64,000 nucleotides of DNA from Chryseobacterium vrystaatense (GTDB lineage Bacteria; Bacteroidota; Bacteroidia; Flavobacteriales; Weeksellaceae): positions 62,001 to 126,000 of the forward strand of contig NZ_JPRI01000010.1 in assembly GCF_000737765.1 (NCBI RefSeq), given 5' to 3'. Every line of letters starts with the position of its first letter. Within the stretch, counting starts at the first letter, position 1. This document shows positions 53,235 to 59,823 of the stretch, one piece after another. The notes under the pieces were generated by a model. That model saw only the letters and a program-made list of their open reading frames with translations. It did no database searches and was not told the DNA's origin. Both the position numbers and the translations under genes were made by a program.

Positions 53235-54155
53235 TCAAAATTTATTTTCAAACTGCTTAGAAATCCATTGAAGCAAATCTTCAAAATCTTTTTGTGAATA
53301 CCCTAATGACAAATAGTGAATATCATCAGCCTTCCTGTACCATGTCAGCTGACGTTTCGCATATCTCCGGCTGTTTTTCTTAATCTCAGAAACAGCAAAA
53401 TCAAGATCCCATTCTCCGTCAAAGTACCTGAATAATTCTGCATAACCAACAGTTTTCAAGGCTGTAAGATCTTTAAACTCTTCCAAACCTTCTGCTTCTG
53501 CCAGAAGTCCTTTCTCCATCATGATATCTACTCTCCTGTTGATCCTGTCATACAGATCTTCTCTTGGAGCTTCAATTCCAATACGAATCACATTGAAATC
53601 TCTGGAGTCCTGAGAAACCGCAATCTGCTCAGAATATTTTTTTCCGGTCTGCCAGATCACATCAATAGCGCGTAAAAGTCTTCGGTGATTATGAAAATCA
53701 ACCACCTTAAAATATTCGGGATCGAGTTCTTTTAAAAGATTTTGAAGTTTTTCAATTCCGTCGGTATCAAGAATCTCCTGTAGTTTTTTCTGATTATTTT
53801 CATCAGCTTCAGGCAGATCATTTAAACCTTCAATAACAGCTTTTTCATACATCATACTCCCTCCGACCAAAATAACGGTATCATGATTCACAAAAAGTTC
53901 ATTGAGTTTTTTCAAAGCATCCTCCTCATACTGTCCGATAGAATAATATTCCTGAACTGAAAGATTTCCAATAAAGTGATGAGGTGCTGAAGCCAGTTCT
54001 TCCTGTGACGGAGATGCTGTACCTATCTTCATTTCTTTAAAAAACTGACGGGAATCACAAGAAATAATTTCGGTACTGAAATGGTTCGCCAGATCAATTG
54101 CCAGTTTCGTTTTGCCAATTCCAGTAGGCCCTACAACAGAAATTAAATTTTTCAT
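53235..54155 (-). CDS. miaA: tRNA dimethylallyltransferase
   Basis: MiaA adds a dimethylallyl group to A37 of tRNAs reading U-starting codons. The 306-residue protein has Walker A VVGPTGIGKTKLA at 8-20, the conserved EIISCDSRQFFKEMKIGTA with the catalytic Asp, HHFIGNLS, LVGGSMMYEKAVIEGL, and HNHRRLLRAIDVI. The C-terminus holds NSRRYAKRQLTWYR, a family signature. Length is normal. The start is 128 bp from the divergent yicC-type gene. Confidence 0.96.
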   Translation of the reverse strand: MKNLISVVGPTGIGKTKLAIDLANHFSTEIISCDSRQFFKEMKIGTASPSQEELASAPHHFIGNLSVQEYYSIGQYEEDALKKLNELFVNHDTVILVGGSMMYEKAVIEGLNDLPEADENNQKKLQEILDTDGIEKLQNLLKELDPEYFKVVDFHNHRRLLRAIDVIWQTGKKYSEQIAVSQDSRDFNVIRIGIEAPREDLYDRINRRVDIMMEKGLLAEAEGLEEFKDLTALKTVGYAELFRYFDGEWDLDFAVSEIKKNSRRYAKRQLTWYRKADDIHYLSLGYSQKDFEDLLQWISKQFENKF

Positions 54156-54258
54156 ATGCAGGCTATTTATTTATTTTAATGGTCATAGGGAATCTAAATC
54201 TTCATGGGTGATTGTATTTTACAAATCACTGCGATTTCACAGTGCTAATTTAAATGTT

Positions 54259-54266
54259 TATCTTTG
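54259..54266 (+). promoter_or_regulatory. putative -7 element TATCTTTG
   Basis: It matches TAnnTTTG, 17 bp before the yicC-type ATG, with no evident -33 TTG. Confidence 0.4.
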
Positions 54267-54283
54267 TACAACAATAAAAAACT

Positions 54284-55141
54284 ATGATTTTATCAATGAC
54301 CGGATTCGGCAGAGCCGAAGGTGTTTTTGAAGGGAAAAAGATTTCAATAGATATTAAATCATTGAACAGCAAAAGCTTTGATTTAAATATCAAAGTTCCT
54401 TTACGTTATAAAGAGAAAGAATTCGAGATCAGAAAAATTCTTAACGACAGAATTATCCGTGGAAAGGTAGACTGCTACATCAACCTGGAGAATCTGGAAG
54501 AATCCAATGATGTGAAAATCAACAGGAATCTAATTGATTCTTATATGAATGAACTTCGCAACATTGCCTCTGACGGTCCCGACTTTGAATACCTGAAAAT
54601 GGCGGTAAGGCTTCCTGATGCAATCACTTCAAGACCCGACGAACTTACAGAAGGCGAATGGGAAGCTTTGGCAAAGATTGTTCACGCAGCTGTAGACCGT
54701 TTCGGAGAATTCAGAAAAACTGAAGGTAAGATATTACACGAAGAACTGGAAAGAAATGTCCAGAATATTGATAAATATCTTTCGGCTGTAATTCCTTTTG
54801 AAGAAGAAAGAATAGCTGCTGTAAAAGAACGTTATCAGAAAACTTTAAAAGAATTTGAAAACGTGGACGAAACACGTTTCTATCAGGAAATGGCTTATTT
54901 CACAGAAAAACTGGACGTTTCAGAAGAAAAAGTAAGACTTTCCCAGCATTTGAAATATTACAAAGAAGTAATGGATAATGAAGATTTCAACGGAAAAAAA
55001 CTCGGTTTTATTTCCCAGGAAATTGGAAGAGAGATTAATACTTTAGGTTCAAAAGCCAATCATGCAGAAATCCAGAAGCTGGTAGTCATGATGAAAGATG
55101 ATTTGGAAAAAATTAAAGAACAGACATTAAACGTATTATAA
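54284..55141 (+). CDS. YicC-family endoribonuclease
   Basis: The 285-residue protein begins MILSMTGFGRAEG, the family start, followed by SIDIKSLNSKSFDLNIKVPL and YKEKEFEIRKILNDRIIRGK. The C-terminal DUF1732 part includes ISQEIGREINTLGSKANHAE and VMMKDDLEKIKEQTLNVL, both highly conserved. The E. coli member is reported to be an RNase acting on certain small RNAs. The gene lies 91 bp before gmk, a common neighbour. Confidence 0.93.
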   Translation: MILSMTGFGRAEGVFEGKKISIDIKSLNSKSFDLNIKVPLRYKEKEFEIRKILNDRIIRGKVDCYINLENLEESNDVKINRNLIDSYMNELRNIASDGPDFEYLKMAVRLPDAITSRPDELTEGEWEALAKIVHAAVDRFGEFRKTEGKILHEELERNVQNIDKYLSAVIPFEEERIAAVKERYQKTLKEFENVDETRFYQEMAYFTEKLDVSEEKVRLSQHLKYYKEVMDNEDFNGKKLGFISQEIGREINTLGSKANHAEIQKLVVMMKDDLEKIKEQTLNVL

Positions 55142-55232
55142 GTGACGAGGTAGAGTTACGGAGGATGATTTCGAGTAGATAGTTAGGCGGAATCACCACC
55201 CGAAACTCACCAACCGGAACCCCGAAACAAAA

Positions 55233-55796
55233 ATGGATAAAGTAATCATATTTTCAGCACCGTCAGGAAGCGGAAAAACTACATTGGTAAAGCATTCTCT
55301 GGAAACATTTCCTGAACTGGCATTCTCAATTTCATGTACGACAAGACAGCCAAGAGGAAGTGAAGCCCACGCCGTGGATTATCATTTTTTAAGTCCTGAT
55401 GAATTCAGACAGAAAATAGCCGAAGATGCCTTTGTGGAATATGAAGAAGTGTATACTGACAAATATTACGGTACTTTAAAATCTGAAGTGGAAAAAATCT
55501 GGAGTCAGGGAAAAGTGGTTATCTTTGATGTAGATGTAAAAGGAGGAATTTCTTTGAAAAAATATTTTGGAGAAAGAGCTCTTTCGATCTTCATTGAACC
55601 GCCTTCCATAGAAGAATTGGAACGAAGATTGATCTCCAGAAACACAGATGATGCAGAAACCATCAAAACCCGTGTAGCAAAGGCAGGAGAAGAAATGACC
55701 TTTGCGACAGAGTTTGACAGGATCGTTATTAATACCGATCTTGATGAAGCTAAAAAAGAAATAGAAAGTTTAATAAAAAATTTTATTGGGAATTAA
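55233..55796 (+). CDS. gmk: guanylate kinase
   Basis: Gmk phosphorylates GMP to GDP with ATP. The 187-residue protein has the P-loop SAPSGSGKT at 8-16, the GMP-binding region SISCTTRQPRGSEAHAVDYH, FVEYEEVYTDKYYGTLKSEV, VIFDVDVKGGISLKKYF and the lid segment RRLISRNTDDAETIKTR. Length and motifs are standard. It follows the yicC-type gene. Confidence 0.97.
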   Translation: MDKVIIFSAPSGSGKTTLVKHSLETFPELAFSISCTTRQPRGSEAHAVDYHFLSPDEFRQKIAEDAFVEYEEVYTDKYYGTLKSEVEKIWSQGKVVIFDVDVKGGISLKKYFGERALSIFIEPPSIEELERRLISRNTDDAETIKTRVAKAGEEMTFATEFDRIVINTDLDEAKKEIESLIKNFIGN

Positions 55797-55797
55797 G

Positions 55798-55893
55798 AGA
55801 TGGAAGATGGAAGCCCGAAGATGGAAGTTTGGAAAATAATTACAATTCAAACTGCAGCATTCTAACTTCTAATTTCTGACTTCTAATTTCTGA
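55798..55893. repeat. purine- and pyrimidine-rich short repeats before nadA
   Basis: GGAAGATGGAAG-type units fill 55798-55830. A perfect 14-bp tandem, ACTTCTAATTTCTG at 55865-55878 and 55879-55892, follows. The same 13-mer core appears before the Nfu gene at 34342-34354. Confidence 0.55.
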
Positions 55894-55915
55894 TGAACAA
55901 AAATTTGAGGTTGAT

Positions 55916-56935
55916 ATGAGTACCGAAACATTAGAAAAAGCTAAATCCGCGATTCCTGTAAGAGGATTTCTGGATATAAAAGATATAGCGATCCCTCAAG
56001 GAGAAGAATTAGTGAAAGCTATTCTGAAACTTAAAGAAGAAAAAAATGCTGTGATTCTTGCCCACTATTACCAGCCGGGAGAAATTCAGGATATTGCAGA
56101 CTTCCTGGGTGATTCTCTGCAATTGGCAAGACAGGCCAAAGATACCAATGCAGACATGATTGTATTCTGTGGAGTACATTTTATGGCCGAAGCCGCTAAA
56201 ATTCTGAATCCAACTAAGAAAGTAGTTCTTCCCGATACAATGGCAGGATGCTCTCTGGCAGACGGCTGTTCAGGAGAAGGCTTAAGAAAAATGCGGGAGC
56301 AGCATCCGAATGCATTAATTGCGACGTATATCAACTGTAATGCTGAAACGAAAGCTGAAAGCGATATCATTGTAACCAGCTCCAATGCTGAAACAGTAAT
56401 CGAAGCTTTACCTACCGACAGACCGATTATATTTGCTCCTGATAAAAATTTAGGAAGATATCTATCTAAAAAAACAGGCCGTGATATGATCCTTTGGGAC
56501 GGAAGCTGTATTGTACACGAAGCATTTTCTATGGAGAGAATTGCTCAGCAGCTTGCCGACAATCCTGATGCAAAAATGATTGCACACCCTGAAAGTGAAG
56601 AGGCTGTTCTTAAGCTTGCTCATTTTATAGGTTCCACTTCTGCCCTGTTGAATTTTGTAGAAAAAGATGACTGCCAGAAATTCATTATCGCTACCGAAGA
56701 AGGAATTCTTCACGAAATGAGAAAACGGGCACCGCATAAAGAACTGATTCCTGCTCTGGTTTTTGACGAAAGCTGTAATTGTTCAGAATGTTTTTACATG
56801 AAACGCAATACCATGGAAAAACTTTATCTGTGCATGAAATATGAACTTCCGGAAATCCTTATTGACGAAGAGCTTCGTTTAAGAGCACTGAAACCCATCG
56901 AGGCTATGCTGGACCTTTCAAAGTCTATCAAATAA
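55916..56935 (+). CDS. nadA: quinolinate synthase
   Basis: NadA condenses iminoaspartate with dihydroxyacetone phosphate to quinolinate in NAD synthesis and needs a [4Fe-4S] cluster. The 339-residue protein has AVILAHYYQPGEIQDIADFL, three likely cluster ligands (Cys85 in FCGVHFMAEAAKIL, Cys198 in WDGSCIVHE, Cys292 in SECFYMKRNTM), the substrate loop DTMAGCSLADGCS and IAHPESEEAV. No nadB or nadC gene is adjacent. A small secreted protein gene starts on its last base. Confidence 0.96.
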   Translation: MSTETLEKAKSAIPVRGFLDIKDIAIPQGEELVKAILKLKEEKNAVILAHYYQPGEIQDIADFLGDSLQLARQAKDTNADMIVFCGVHFMAEAAKILNPTKKVVLPDTMAGCSLADGCSGEGLRKMREQHPNALIATYINCNAETKAESDIIVTSSNAETVIEALPTDRPIIFAPDKNLGRYLSKKTGRDMILWDGSCIVHEAFSMERIAQQLADNPDAKMIAHPESEEAVLKLAHFIGSTSALLNFVEKDDCQKFIIATEEGILHEMRKRAPHKELIPALVFDESCNCSECFYMKRNTMEKLYLCMKYELPEILIDEELRLRALKPIEAMLDLSKSIK

Positions 56936-57438
56936 TGAAAAAAATATTTTTATTATCATTGCTGTTTGCTGCCCATCTTTATTTTTCTCAAAATCATAAA
57001 GAAACAGCAATCAAACAGGCAAATGAAATGAGAAATTATTTTATGGAAAAAAATTATAATGCCTACAGTAACTACGTTGATGATGGTATTATAAAAATGT
57101 TTGGTGACAAAAAGAAAATGATAAGTACATCAGTGGATGCCGTTAACAAAATGAGCAAATCCGGATATACTTTCAAAAAAGTTGATTTTTCTGAGGCGGA
57201 TGATATAATCCATACTAAAAATGAACTGCAGACCGTAGTTCATCAAAAGATAGAAATGGAAACTCCAAATGGAAATGTTTTGGGTGATTACTATCTTATT
57301 GCTATTTCAAAAGACAATGGGAAATTTTGGAAATTTATAGATACCTCAGGAAAGGATATCGAATCTGTAAGGAAATTTTTTCCGAATGTAAGTCCTAAGC
57401 TTTATATTCCAAAGACAAAATTGACCCCTGCGAATTAA
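56935..57438 (+). CDS. small exported protein of unknown function
   Basis: The 167-residue protein starts at the last base of the nadA stop (TAATG overlap), so it should be translationally coupled to nadA. It has a signal peptide (MKKIFLLSLLFAAHLYFSQ). The mature part alternates helix and strands (ETAIKQANEMRNYFMEKNYN, VVHQKIEMETPNGNVLGDYY, GKFWKFIDTSG), resembling an NTF2/SnoaL-like fold. No catalytic residues are evident and I cannot name the family. A strong terminator follows. Confidence 0.72.
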   Translation: MKKIFLLSLLFAAHLYFSQNHKETAIKQANEMRNYFMEKNYNAYSNYVDDGIIKMFGDKKKMISTSVDAVNKMSKSGYTFKKVDFSEADDIIHTKNELQTVVHQKIEMETPNGNVLGDYYLIAISKDNGKFWKFIDTSGKDIESVRKFFPNVSPKLYIPKTKLTPAN

Positions 57439-57463
57439 TTTCAAAATCAGATCGGAAATTATA

Positions 57464-57490
57464 AAAGCACTGTTTTCACAGTGCTTTCTT
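57464..57490 (+). terminator. intrinsic terminator of the nadA transcript
   Basis: AAAGCACTGT (57464-57473), loop of 4, ACAGTGCTTT (57478-57487), then CTTTTTT. It also faces the 3' end of the first peptide gene. Confidence 0.85.
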
Positions 57491-57492
57491 TT

Positions 57493-57687
57493 TTATATAG
57501 GTCCTACGCAATAATAATCTACCCTAACCCGTAATTTACAGCATTCCGGCAAGGCATGAAAATCATCACAGGATCTTGGATAATCAGGTCCCGGTCCATA
57601 AGGACCCGGAGGACAGTTTTCGAAACATCCGTTTCCACCGTTAATTGATTTCAGATTTCCTCTGTTTAACTTTTTCAGATTTTTCAT
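57493..57687 (-). CDS. bacteriocin-like Cys-rich peptide A1 (double-glycine leader)
   Basis: The 64-residue peptide has the leader MKNLKKLNRGNLKSINGG, then a core with six Cys: NGCFENCPPGPYGPG, then RSCDDFHALPECC, then YYCVGPI. Leader Gly-Gly cleavage by a peptidase-containing transporter would release a core of about 46 residues. Cys spacing in the second half (RSC-x8-CC-x9-CVGPI) is identical to peptide A2 at 58184-58384. No biosynthesis genes are adjacent. It belongs to the Bacteroidota family usually annotated 'bacteriocin-like protein'; activity is unproven. Confidence 0.75.
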   Translation of the reverse strand: MKNLKKLNRGNLKSINGGNGCFENCPPGPYGPGPDYPRSCDDFHALPECCKLRVRVDYYCVGPI

Positions 57688-57793
57688 ATTATTTATTTTT
57701 GATTAATAAATATAGGTTTTTATCCCTATCCTATGAAATATATAAAGCTAAAATTCAGAACAGCTCCTAAATACAAACCTGATCTGTAAAAAA

Positions 57794-57964
57794 TTACAGC
57801 ATGGGTGCATAGCAGATTCCGCCAGGTTTTCTCCAGCAGCCCCAAGCACCTCCTCCACGGAAACAGACAAAGGCTGCACCTCCGCAGGTTTCAATCTGAA
57901 AATCGGTAATCCCACCGCTGATCTTACTTTTTTGCTCTCTTGATAGCTTTTTTAAACTTTTCAT
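57794..57964 (-). CDS. bacteriocin-like Cys/Gly/Trp-rich peptide B1 (double-glycine leader)
   Basis: The 56-residue ORF encodes the leader MKSLKKLSREQKSKISGG and a core with TDFQIETCGGAAFVC, then FRGGGAWGCWRKPGGICYAP. It has four Cys and two Trp. It is a close paralogue of B2 (58420-58590), with 47 of 56 residues the same by eye. The start is the ATG at 57962-57964. It lies 106 bp upstream of A1 on the same strand. Function unknown; the leader suggests export as a mature small peptide. Confidence 0.78.
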   Translation of the reverse strand: MKSLKKLSREQKSKISGGITDFQIETCGGAAFVCFRGGGAWGCWRKPGGICYAPML

Positions 57965-58183
57965 ATTAATTTTATTTTATCTCATAAATATAGCATTTAA
58001 TCCCCATATGTTGAAATATTATATACATGAAAGACAATGTATTAAGATAGAAAAGTAAAACAGCAGAGATAAGAGATGTATAAGTCAGAAAAATAATTAA
58101 TCCTACCTTCGTTACTTCTGTTTTTAAATCCCATAAATAATAACCGAAGCAAACGTATTCCATCTCTGCTCTTTCAGACAGAA

Positions 58184-58384
58184 TTAGGTCAGTATAGGAC
58201 CTACACAACCCACCTGCACAAGATACTGCCCCTTACAGCAGTCCGATACAGCATTATACTGCTGACAGCTGCGTGCCGCACCTGATCCCGGAGGGCCAAA
58301 AGTAGTTCCTGCTGGGTACGGACATCCACCAGGACACGCTGCTCCGTTAATCTTTTTCAATTGATCTTTTGATAATTTTTTCAT
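58184..58384 (-). CDS. bacteriocin-like Cys-rich peptide A2
   Basis: The 66-residue peptide has the shortened leader MKKLSKDQLKKINGA (Gly-Ala in place of Gly-Gly) and a six-Cys core: CPGGCPYPAGTTFGPPG, then ARSCQQYNAVSDCC, then VGCVGPI. It shares C-x3-C, RSC-x8-CC-x9-CVGPI and the Pro/Gly-rich middle with A1, while other residues differ strongly. Conserved Cys with divergent surface residues suggest a disulfide or crosslinked scaffold. Confidence 0.75.
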   Translation of the reverse strand: MKKLSKDQLKKINGAACPGGCPYPAGTTFGPPGSGAARSCQQYNAVSDCCKGQYLVQVGCVGPILT

Positions 58385-58419
58385 AATAATTTGTTTTGAG
58401 ATTGATATGATTTAGCTAA

Positions 58420-58590
58420 TTACACCATAGGTGGGTAACAGATTCCACCGGGTTTTCTCCAACAGCCCCATGCACCACCTCCACGGAAACAGACATAGGC
58501 AGCTCCACCACATGTTTCAATCTGAAACTCGGTAAAACCACCATTGATCTTGCTTTTTTCTTCTCTCGAAAGTTTCTTTAAATTTCTCAT
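58420..58590 (-). CDS. bacteriocin-like Cys/Gly/Trp-rich peptide B2 (double-glycine leader)
   Basis: The 56-residue ORF encodes the leader MRNLKKLSREEKSKINGG and a core with FTEFQIETCGGAAYVC, then FRGGGAWGCWRKPGGICYPP. Compared with B1 the changes are conservative (I/F, D/E, F/Y, A/P, L/V), which argues that the core is under selection. It lies 35 bp upstream of A2, as B1 lies upstream of A1. The start is the ATG at 58588-58590. Confidence 0.78.
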   Translation of the reverse strand: MRNLKKLSREEKSKINGGFTEFQIETCGGAAYVCFRGGGAWGCWRKPGGICYPPMV

Positions 58591-58622
58591 TCTGAATTTA
58601 TTTTGTTGTGTTTTCTAAGGTC

Positions 58623-58808
58623 TTACCATCCACCACCATCGGGATTAACTTCAAAGTCTTCACACCTCGATGCAGCAGGTATACATATCTTTCCCTTTTC
58701 ACACCACTTGCGGTTTTTTCCACAATAAATATAAACAGGACCGTCAATTCCGGCTGCTCCCTTTACCGTTTTCAATTCGTCTCTTGAAAGTTTCTTTATA
58801 TTGTTCAT
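58623..58808 (-). CDS. bacteriocin-like Cys-rich peptide C1
   Basis: The 61-residue peptide has the leader MNNIKKLSRDELKTVKGA, then GIDGPVYIYCGKNRKWCEKG and KICIPAASRCEDF, with four Cys, and ends in a Gly/Trp-rich tail. It shares WCE-x2-K-x-CIP-x4-C and the GID-GP start with its neighbour C2. It ends 32 bp before the B2 start, so these genes are probably cotranscribed. Confidence 0.74.
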   Translation of the reverse strand: MNNIKKLSRDELKTVKGAAGIDGPVYIYCGKNRKWCEKGKICIPAASRCEDFEVNPDGGGW

Positions 58809-58852
58809 ATTAATCTTTTTTACTTTTATGATCTATTTGAAAAACGCAGTTG

Positions 58853-59026
58853 CTATTCAATTCCTGTTGGAATTTTTCCACAATAGATCCCCTTCGGAAT
58901 ACATTTTTTCGAATACTCACACCATTCATGGGTGTAGATACATACACATGGAAACGGACCGCAGTCTATACCCGCTCCTCTTACGGTTTTCAATTCATTT
59001 CTCGATAGCTTTTTAAAATTTTTCAT
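58853..59026 (-). CDS. bacteriocin-like Cys-rich peptide C2
   Basis: The 57-residue ORF, start ATG at 59024-59026, encodes the leader MKNFKKLSRNELKTVRGA and a core with GIDCGPFPCVCIYTHEWC, then EYSKKCIPKGIYCGK: six Cys. Its second half aligns with C1 (WCE-x2-K-x-CIP-x4-C). It has two extra Cys near the start of the core. It follows a terminator-bounded spacer, so its promoter should lie in 59027-59190, although no clear -7 element is visible there. Confidence 0.75.
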   Translation of the reverse strand: MKNFKKLSRNELKTVRGAGIDCGPFPCVCIYTHEWCEYSKKCIPKGIYCGKIPTGIE

Positions 59027-59193
59027 AATATTTGATTTTTACATTATTGGCTTCAAATAATTTATCACACCCAATGGATATACCAGACAAATATGAACTG
59101 TAAATCTTTCAAAACAAAACCAGAATTAGCAGATGTTGCCAAATAATAAGTAAGTGATCCATTTTGAATGATTACCGTGATCCTATCATAAAA

Positions 59194-59217
59194 AAGACTG
59201 CCATTTCAGGCAGTCTT
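59194..59217 (-). terminator. intrinsic terminator after the peptide D gene
   Basis: AAGACTGCC (59194-59202) pairs with GGCAGTCTT (59209-59217). The A-run at 59189-59195 gives a minus-strand U-tract. It isolates peptide D from the six downstream peptide genes. Confidence 0.8.
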
Positions 59218-59292
59218 GATCATTCTTTTTTCTTGAGTAATTTTTAATTTGATTTTTTTACAAAAGATTAACAGTCGTTAATTTTAATACTA

Positions 59293-59490
59293 TTATCCCT
59301 CAAGAACCATGCAACTACCTGGAATCGAAGGATCATAAGGGAAAAGATAAAGACACACTTTACGACCTTTAAGATCCGTACATACAGCGCAGCCTTTTGG
59401 TCCACAATCACCATCAACATTGCAACTGTCTCCTACCCCTCCAATAATAGCTCTTAAATTTTCTCTGTTTAATTTTTTTGAATTTTTCAT
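59293..59490 (-). CDS. bacteriocin-like Cys-rich peptide D
   Basis: The 65-residue peptide has the leader MKNSKKLNRENLRAIIGG and a core with GDSCNVDGDCGPKGCAVC, then GRKVCLYL, then PGSCMVLEG: six Cys. It has the same leader family as the other six but no close paralogue among the cores. It forms its own transcription unit: a TATATTTG -7 element lies upstream and a terminator follows. Confidence 0.75.
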   Translation of the reverse strand: MKNSKKLNRENLRAIIGGVGDSCNVDGDCGPKGCAVCTDLKGRKVCLYLFPYDPSIPGSCMVLEG

Positions 59491-59543
59491 GGTTTATTTT
59501 TTTTAATTAGAATTCTAAATGTAACATTTTTAATCAATTACAG

Positions 59544-59551
59544 CAAATATA
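59544..59551 (-). promoter_or_regulatory. putative -7 element TATATTTG for peptide D
   Basis: CAAATATA on the plus strand reads TATATTTG on the minus strand, a full TAnnTTTG match, 53 bp upstream of the peptide D start. No -33 TTG is at the ideal distance. Confidence 0.4.
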
Positions 59552-59588
59552 TCTCTTAAAAAGGAAATATATTTTCTTATGTCAAAAC

Positions 59589-59618
59589 TTGGTCGTTTCA
59601 AAATAATTTGTACATTTG
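59589..59618 (+). promoter_or_regulatory. promoter of the threonine operon
   Basis: TTG (59589-59591), a 19-bp spacer, then TACATTTG (59611-59618) match TTG-N17-23-TAnnTTTG. The leader peptide ATG is 10 bp downstream, so translation starts near the 5' end of the transcript. Confidence 0.7.
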
Positions 59619-59628
59619 TCCGATAAGA

Positions 59629-59730
59629 ATGAGTTTATTAAGAAACATATCTGATATTTCTGCCCTGAAATTTTCTATTTCAGGAAGATCTTCTGTTTCT
59701 ACATTCACAACTACAACAACTACCCCTTAG
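59629..59730 (+). CDS. threonine operon leader peptide (33 aa)
   Basis: A short ORF ends SSVSTFTTTTTTP-stop, with seven Thr in eight residues near its end, six of them consecutive. It lies between a good promoter and thrA, 93 bp before the thrA ATG. Runs of Thr codons just ahead of thrABC are the mark of a translational attenuation leader, like ThrL of E. coli. The sequence outside the Thr run is unrelated to ThrL. It has no other evident function. Confidence 0.82.
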   Translation: MSLLRNISDISALKFSISGRSSVSTFTTTTTTP

Positions 59731-59778
59731 CGGGGTAAATTTTCATATATCATTTCCTGCACCCGTACTCTTTTTTTT
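59721..59778 (+). promoter_or_regulatory. candidate thr attenuator: competing hairpins and a U8 tract
   Basis: TACCCC (59721-59726) can pair with GGGGTA (59732-59737). Alternatively GCGGGGT (59730-59736) can pair with ACCCGT (59761-59766) with one bulge, and this stem is followed closely by T8 (59771-59778). The two pairings exclude each other. A third pairing, CAGGAA (59681-59686) with TTCCTG (59754-59759), would block the second. Which one wins under threonine starvation is not settled by eye. Confidence 0.5.
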
Positions 59779-59823
59779 AAAGAGTAATTACTTCATTATA
59801 CTCCAACCTAAAATATACATAGG

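Noticed and set aside
57972..58208. 78-codon minus-strand ORF between peptide genes A2 and B1
   Set aside because: It overlaps the end of A2 in another frame, has no GG-type leader and resembles a translated spacer.
58801..59016. Plus-strand ORF opposite peptide C2
   Set aside because: It lies antisense to a peptide gene that has the conserved leader and a matching paralogue; no independent support.
59766..59786. TACTCTTT/AAAGAGTA hairpin before thrA as a terminator
   Set aside because: Its T run is in the loop and no U-tract follows the stem, so as drawn it is not an intrinsic terminator; the GCGGGGT/ACCCGT stem followed by T8 fits better.
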